From Flavobacteriaceae bacterium PS02336 (GTDB lineage Bacteria > Bacteroidota > Bacteroidia > Flavobacteriales > Flavobacteriaceae), in the NCBI GenBank assembly GCA_029960065.1, contig JASCOF010000003.1, positions 372,001-436,000 on the forward strand: 64,000 bases of DNA. The letters run 5' to 3'. The notes under the pieces are model-generated. The model did not search any database. It was not told the DNA's origin and saw only the letters and a program-made list of their open reading frames with translations. Position 1 is the stretch's first letter, and every line of letters starts with the position of its first letter. The position numbers were made by a program, and so were the translations under genes. Positions 61,141 to 64,000 of this stretch are shown here, piece after piece.

Positions 61141-62336
61141 AATTAAGTTCAACCGAAACTTATTGGCCCTTAAAAGATGCTATGAAACATAGTTATCCGT
61201 CTATTGATACAGACATCAATACTGATGTTTTAATTATTGGCGGAGGAATTACGGGAGCATTAACGGCTTACAAGTTAATCAACGAAGGAAAACGAATCGT
61301 TCTCCTGGACCGGCGGGATGTCTGCGGAGGCAGTACATCTGGCAGTACCGCATTACTGCAGTATGAAATTGATGTTCCGTTACATCAGCTTATTAAACTT
61401 CGAGGCGTAAAATGCGCTGTAGACAGTTATCAAAATGGCAAAAAAGCAATTTTTGATCTTCGCGCTATTATTGATACTGTAGGTTCTAAATGTGATTTTG
61501 AATTTAAAAAAAGCATCTATTTTACCACACTAAAAAAAGATGTTCCTTTTTTAAAAAATGAATTTAAAATAAGGAAACAGCATGGATTTGAAGTCAGCTG
61601 GCTCAGCCGATTTGATTTACAAAAAATGGGCTTAAACGCAATTGCGGCCATCGAATCTAAAACTGCTGCCGTTATGGATCCTTATAAATTGGCGACAGAT
61701 CTTCTGCATCACTGCCATCAAAAAGGAATGCAGATTTATGATCGCACCAATGTAACTTCCATACAGCATCAAAAGGGTAAAATCCTTGCACATACAGACT
61801 CAAAAAACACTATAACAGCTTCTCATATCATACACTGTACAGGTTATGAAAGTACAGAGACTTTAAAAGAAAAAGTGGTTGATCTCAAAAGCACTTATGT
61901 AATTACTTCTGAGAGCCAGCCAGATCTTCCAGAAAATTTCAAACATGCAATATTTTGGGATACTGCATCGCCTTATCATTACATTAGAACTACCGAAGAC
62001 AATCGTATTATTATGGGAGGAGGCGATGAAGAATTTAAAGATGCTAAAAAACGGGATAAGCTGATTCCTAAAAAAGAACAATATCTTCTAAAACAGTTTT
62101 TTAAACGTTTCCCTGATCTTGACTTTAGAATTGATTATTCCTGGGCAGGAACCTTTGGAGAAACCAAAGATGGACTTCCCTATTTTGGAAAACCAAATTC
62201 AAGACGAAACGAACATTATATTCTAGGTTTCGGCGGCAACGGAATCACTTTCAGTGTAATCGGAATGAATTCAATACTAGATTCTCTTCATAATAAAAAA
62301 AATATGGATTTGGAGTATTATAAGTTTGGACGTTGA
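61137..62336 (+). CDS. DAO-family FAD-dependent oxidoreductase
   Basis: The 399-residue protein overlaps the previous gene by 4 bp. It has a FAD-binding Rossmann motif (DVLIIGGGITGALTAYKLIN), the DAO core with RDVCGGSTSGSTALLQYEID, and a late WAGTFGETKDGLPYFGK and GFGGNGITFSVIG segment closing the FAD pocket. The family oxidises amino acids or related amines. No signal peptide or Rieske domain is present. It ends the Mla-AsmA-iron permease cluster; a direct link in function is not apparent. Confidence 0.88.
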   Translation: MKLSSTETYWPLKDAMKHSYPSIDTDINTDVLIIGGGITGALTAYKLINEGKRIVLLDRRDVCGGSTSGSTALLQYEIDVPLHQLIKLRGVKCAVDSYQNGKKAIFDLRAIIDTVGSKCDFEFKKSIYFTTLKKDVPFLKNEFKIRKQHGFEVSWLSRFDLQKMGLNAIAAIESKTAAVMDPYKLATDLLHHCHQKGMQIYDRTNVTSIQHQKGKILAHTDSKNTITASHIIHCTGYESTETLKEKVVDLKSTYVITSESQPDLPENFKHAIFWDTASPYHYIRTTEDNRIIMGGGDEEFKDAKKRDKLIPKKEQYLLKQFFKRFPDLDFRIDYSWAGTFGETKDGLPYFGKPNSRRNEHYILGFGGNGITFSVIGMNSILDSLHNKKNMDLEYYKFGR

Positions 62337-62351
62337 GAGAGATTCTAGTTA

Positions 62352-62401
62352 CTGAGACTCTAAGATTCTGAGAAAAAAAACTTAGTAACCTAGAGTCTCA
62401 G
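62352..62401. terminator. Bidirectional terminator-like hairpin between convergent genes
   Basis: CTGAGACTCTA (62352-62362) pairs with TAGAGTCTCAG (62391-62401). It lies between the convergent DAO and MarR-GNAT genes and shares words (CTTAG, CTCAG) with the 5.3-6.0 kb array. Confidence 0.65.
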
Positions 62402-62414
62402 CATCTTAGCAACT

Positions 62415-63368
62415 TCAAGAAAGAACCAGCTCCATCTGTATATTACAGCGTTTGTAGGGAGTTTCTAGACCGAAAACTTTTTCAAAACCCAGTTTATAAT
62501 ACAGGTTAATTGCGGGTTTTAAAATAGTATTGCTTTCTAAATATATTTTTTCAGCTCCCAATTCTTTTGCTTTATTGGCAATTGCTTTTCCTAAGAGCCA
62601 GCCGATACTTTTTCCTTGTGCTTTTGGTGAAACTGCCATTTTAGCCATTTCAAAATCATACTCAGAATTTTGCATTTTTATAAGTGCACATACTCCAACG
62701 GGTTCATTTTTGTAAAGCGCTACAAGAATCTTTCCGCCTTTATTCAAAATATATTCTTCAGGATGATCTAATGCTTTATAATCAGATTCTTCCATTTCAA
62801 AATACTTTGAAATCCATTCTACGTTTAACGCCTTAAAAGCTTCTTTGTATTGAGGCTCGTACTCTACAATTTGGACATCTTTGCTTTCTCGCAGTTTCTT
62901 TTGGTCACTGACTCTTTTAAAAATAGATCTCTGGCTTAGTAAATGTTCCCATTCTTCAAGCGCAGCCCAAAGATTATGTTTTGATTCCGAAATTAATTCT
63001 TCGATAGCAACTTCAATATCTTGCAGCTGCTGCTTGATCGTTTTTGCAAGAGAAAGTCCTTTTGCTGTTAAAGCAACATTATTTCGCCTTTTATCATCTG
63101 CATTTTGACTTTCCTCTACTATTCCAGCGCTTATCATTTCTTGAATAATTTTGCTGACAGAAGGTTGAGAATGTCCAATTTCATTTGCGATTTCGGTAAT
63201 CGTCAATTCTCTTTCTTCCGTTAAAACATAAAAAACAGGAAACCATTTTGGTACAAAATTAACACCGTACAACTCGTATATCTTAGATGCATCATCTGTT
63301 ATTGCGGCTGTCATCAAACGTAAACGACTTCCAACAGCCGCTTTCCCAACTTTATTAAAAAATTCCAT
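62415..63368 (-). CDS. MarR-type regulator fused to a GNAT acetyltransferase
   Basis: The 317-residue protein joins a MarR winged helix (about 30-145: ELTITEIANEIGHSQPSVSK, NADDKRRNNVALTAKGLSLA) to a C-terminal GNAT domain (about 150-317: ILVALYKNEPVGVCALIKMQ, AVSPKAQGKSIGWLLGKAIA with the acetyl-CoA turn, YLESNTILKPAINLYYKLGF). Such fusions are known in bacteria and may link an acetylated ligand to DNA binding. A perfect palindrome overlaps its start, so it likely represses itself. The acceptor is unknown. Confidence 0.92.
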   Translation of the reverse strand: MEFFNKVGKAAVGSRLRLMTAAITDDASKIYELYGVNFVPKWFPVFYVLTEERELTITEIANEIGHSQPSVSKIIQEMISAGIVEESQNADDKRRNNVALTAKGLSLAKTIKQQLQDIEVAIEELISESKHNLWAALEEWEHLLSQRSIFKRVSDQKKLRESKDVQIVEYEPQYKEAFKALNVEWISKYFEMEESDYKALDHPEEYILNKGGKILVALYKNEPVGVCALIKMQNSEYDFEMAKMAVSPKAQGKSIGWLLGKAIANKAKELGAEKIYLESNTILKPAINLYYKLGFEKVFGLETPYKRCNIQMELVLS

Positions 63369-63383
63369 AATAATAATTAATTA

Positions 63384-63405
63384 TATAACTAGTTATACAA
63401 ATGTA
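63384..63405 (-). promoter_or_regulatory. Promoter and operator of the MarR-GNAT gene
   Basis: On the minus strand TACATTTG (63405-63398) matches the -7 consensus, and the perfect 14-bp palindrome TATAACTAGTTATA (63397-63384) follows at once. The site covers the transcription start, fitting autorepression by the MarR domain. Confidence 0.65.
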
Positions 63406-63770
63406 TAAAAAAAATCTTTTAATTAAAAGATTTTTTTTAGGTTCAAAGTGGCAGAGGTTCAAAGGTGTAGAGGTTTTAGATGACTTAAGCTTTTAATTAA
63501 AACCTGAATAATCTCTGAATCTTAGCACTTTAATATATTTGCTGAGGACATTAATTCTAAAAACCTTTGATCCTCTGTTCCTCTAAACCTTTGATCCTCA
63601 AAAAAAAACTAAGATTCTAAGTTTGGAGCCTTTAAGTATTCACTTAAAACCTCAGCGACTTAGAATCTTAGCACTTTAGTATATATGTTGCTTAATAGCT
63701 AACGACATTATTATTTAATGGATAGATTAAAAAACCTTTGCAGCTTTTCACTCTATATCTTGAATTTTCT
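63406..63770. repeat. Spacer with dispersed repeat words
   Basis: Words such as GGTTCAAAGTGGCAGAGGTTC, AACCTTTGATCCTC (twice) and GAATCTTAGCACTTTA (63517 and 63664) recur in opposed and direct order, related to the spacers at 51880-52150 and 5341-6007. I see no gene. Confidence 0.65.
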
Positions 63771-64000
63771 TTACGCTGTAATAGCCAAAGAGTTCAAATT
63801 AAACTTATACTCTTTTGGACTGCAGTTGAATTTTTGTTTAAAGATTTTAGAAAAATAACTTCTGCTGGTAAAACCAATACAGTAGACAATTTCTGAAATA
63901 TTTAAGTCAGATGTTCTAATTAAAATTTCAGCTTTCAGCACTCGCATATGGGTAATATAGTCGTTGACCGTGCGATTGTGAATCATTTTAAATCCTTCTT
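63771..64000 (-). CDS. AraC-family regulator, C-terminus only (cut by window edge)
   Basis: The minus-strand frame is open to the window edge. The visible 75 residues are the second half of an AraC DNA-binding domain: the end of the first helix-turn-helix (EGFKMIHNRTVNDYITHMRV), the second (LNISEIVYCIGFTSRSYFSK), and IFKQKFNCSPKEYKF. The N-terminal part lies outside the window. Targets cannot be told. An internal ATG at 63986 should not be taken as the start. Confidence 0.85.
   Translation of the reverse strand, partial: EGFKMIHNRTVNDYITHMRVLKAEILIRTSDLNISEIVYCIGFTSRSYFSKIFKQKFNCSPKEYKFNLNSLAITA

Overview
The window is chromosomal DNA from a low-GC member of the Bacteroidota, most likely a Flavobacterium. 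The evidence is the protein families (TonB receptor with a carboxypeptidase-like N-terminal domain, DUF4374 lipoprotein, LytTR/LytS pair, alginate-export-type porin), the AT-rich spacers, promoter matches to the Bacteroidota consensus TTG-N17-20-TAnnTTTG, and dense intergenic repeat words typical of flavobacterial genomes. I see no rRNA, tRNA, CRISPR array or intact transposase.

Layout. 1-4956: a probable iron/siderophore uptake locus (PepSY protein, DUF4374 lipoprotein, TonB receptor) divergent from an AraC regulator, with a direct-repeat operator and a Fur-like palindrome between them. 5341-6007: five tandem 134-bp units, each carrying a promoter -7 box, in front of a degenerate receiver-domain protein. 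6550-10590: a secreted cysteine hydrolase, amidohydrolase and outer-membrane porin cluster. 10699-14166: 2H phosphoesterase, AraC regulator and two short-chain dehydrogenases. 14520-22963: PepSY-like protein, LytTR two-component system, and a divergent TolC-RND-adaptor efflux operon. 23245-25805: an AT-rich accessory module with a TIR-domain membrane protein, a membrane coiled-coil protein and a membrane-anchored protein. 25947-28230: a small ORF next to a structured element, then repeat and REP-like palindrome arrays around a DJ-1/PfpI gene. 28446-36114: an OmpR-type two-component system followed by a CzcCBA-like RND system. 36311-40463: small hypothetical proteins, an MscS channel, a pair of tandem paralogues and a cupin. 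41118-47902: TetR-controlled AcrAB-TolC-like RND operon with five copies of one operator and a 37-residue membrane microprotein. 48336-52323: Crp-like regulator, acetyltransferase, DoxX, DinB and small membrane proteins. 52710-62336: a two-domain glycosyltransferase, an Mla-type lipid ABC transporter (E-F-D), an AsmA-like giant protein, a low-affinity iron permease-like protein and a DAO-family oxidoreductase. 62415-64000: MarR-GNAT fusion with its own operator, and the C-terminus of an AraC regulator.

How it works together. Three separate RND efflux systems each sit beside their own regulator (LytTR two-component, OmpR two-component, TetR), so the region is largely about envelope homeostasis and export. 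The Mla-type transporter, AsmA-like protein and MscS channel fit the same theme. The least ordinary parts are the TIR/2TM module at 23.2-25.8 kb, the tandem promoter array at 5.3-6.0 kb, the five-site TetR operator, two copies of a structured RNA-like element at 37.8 and 40.9 kb, and the composite palindrome arrays.
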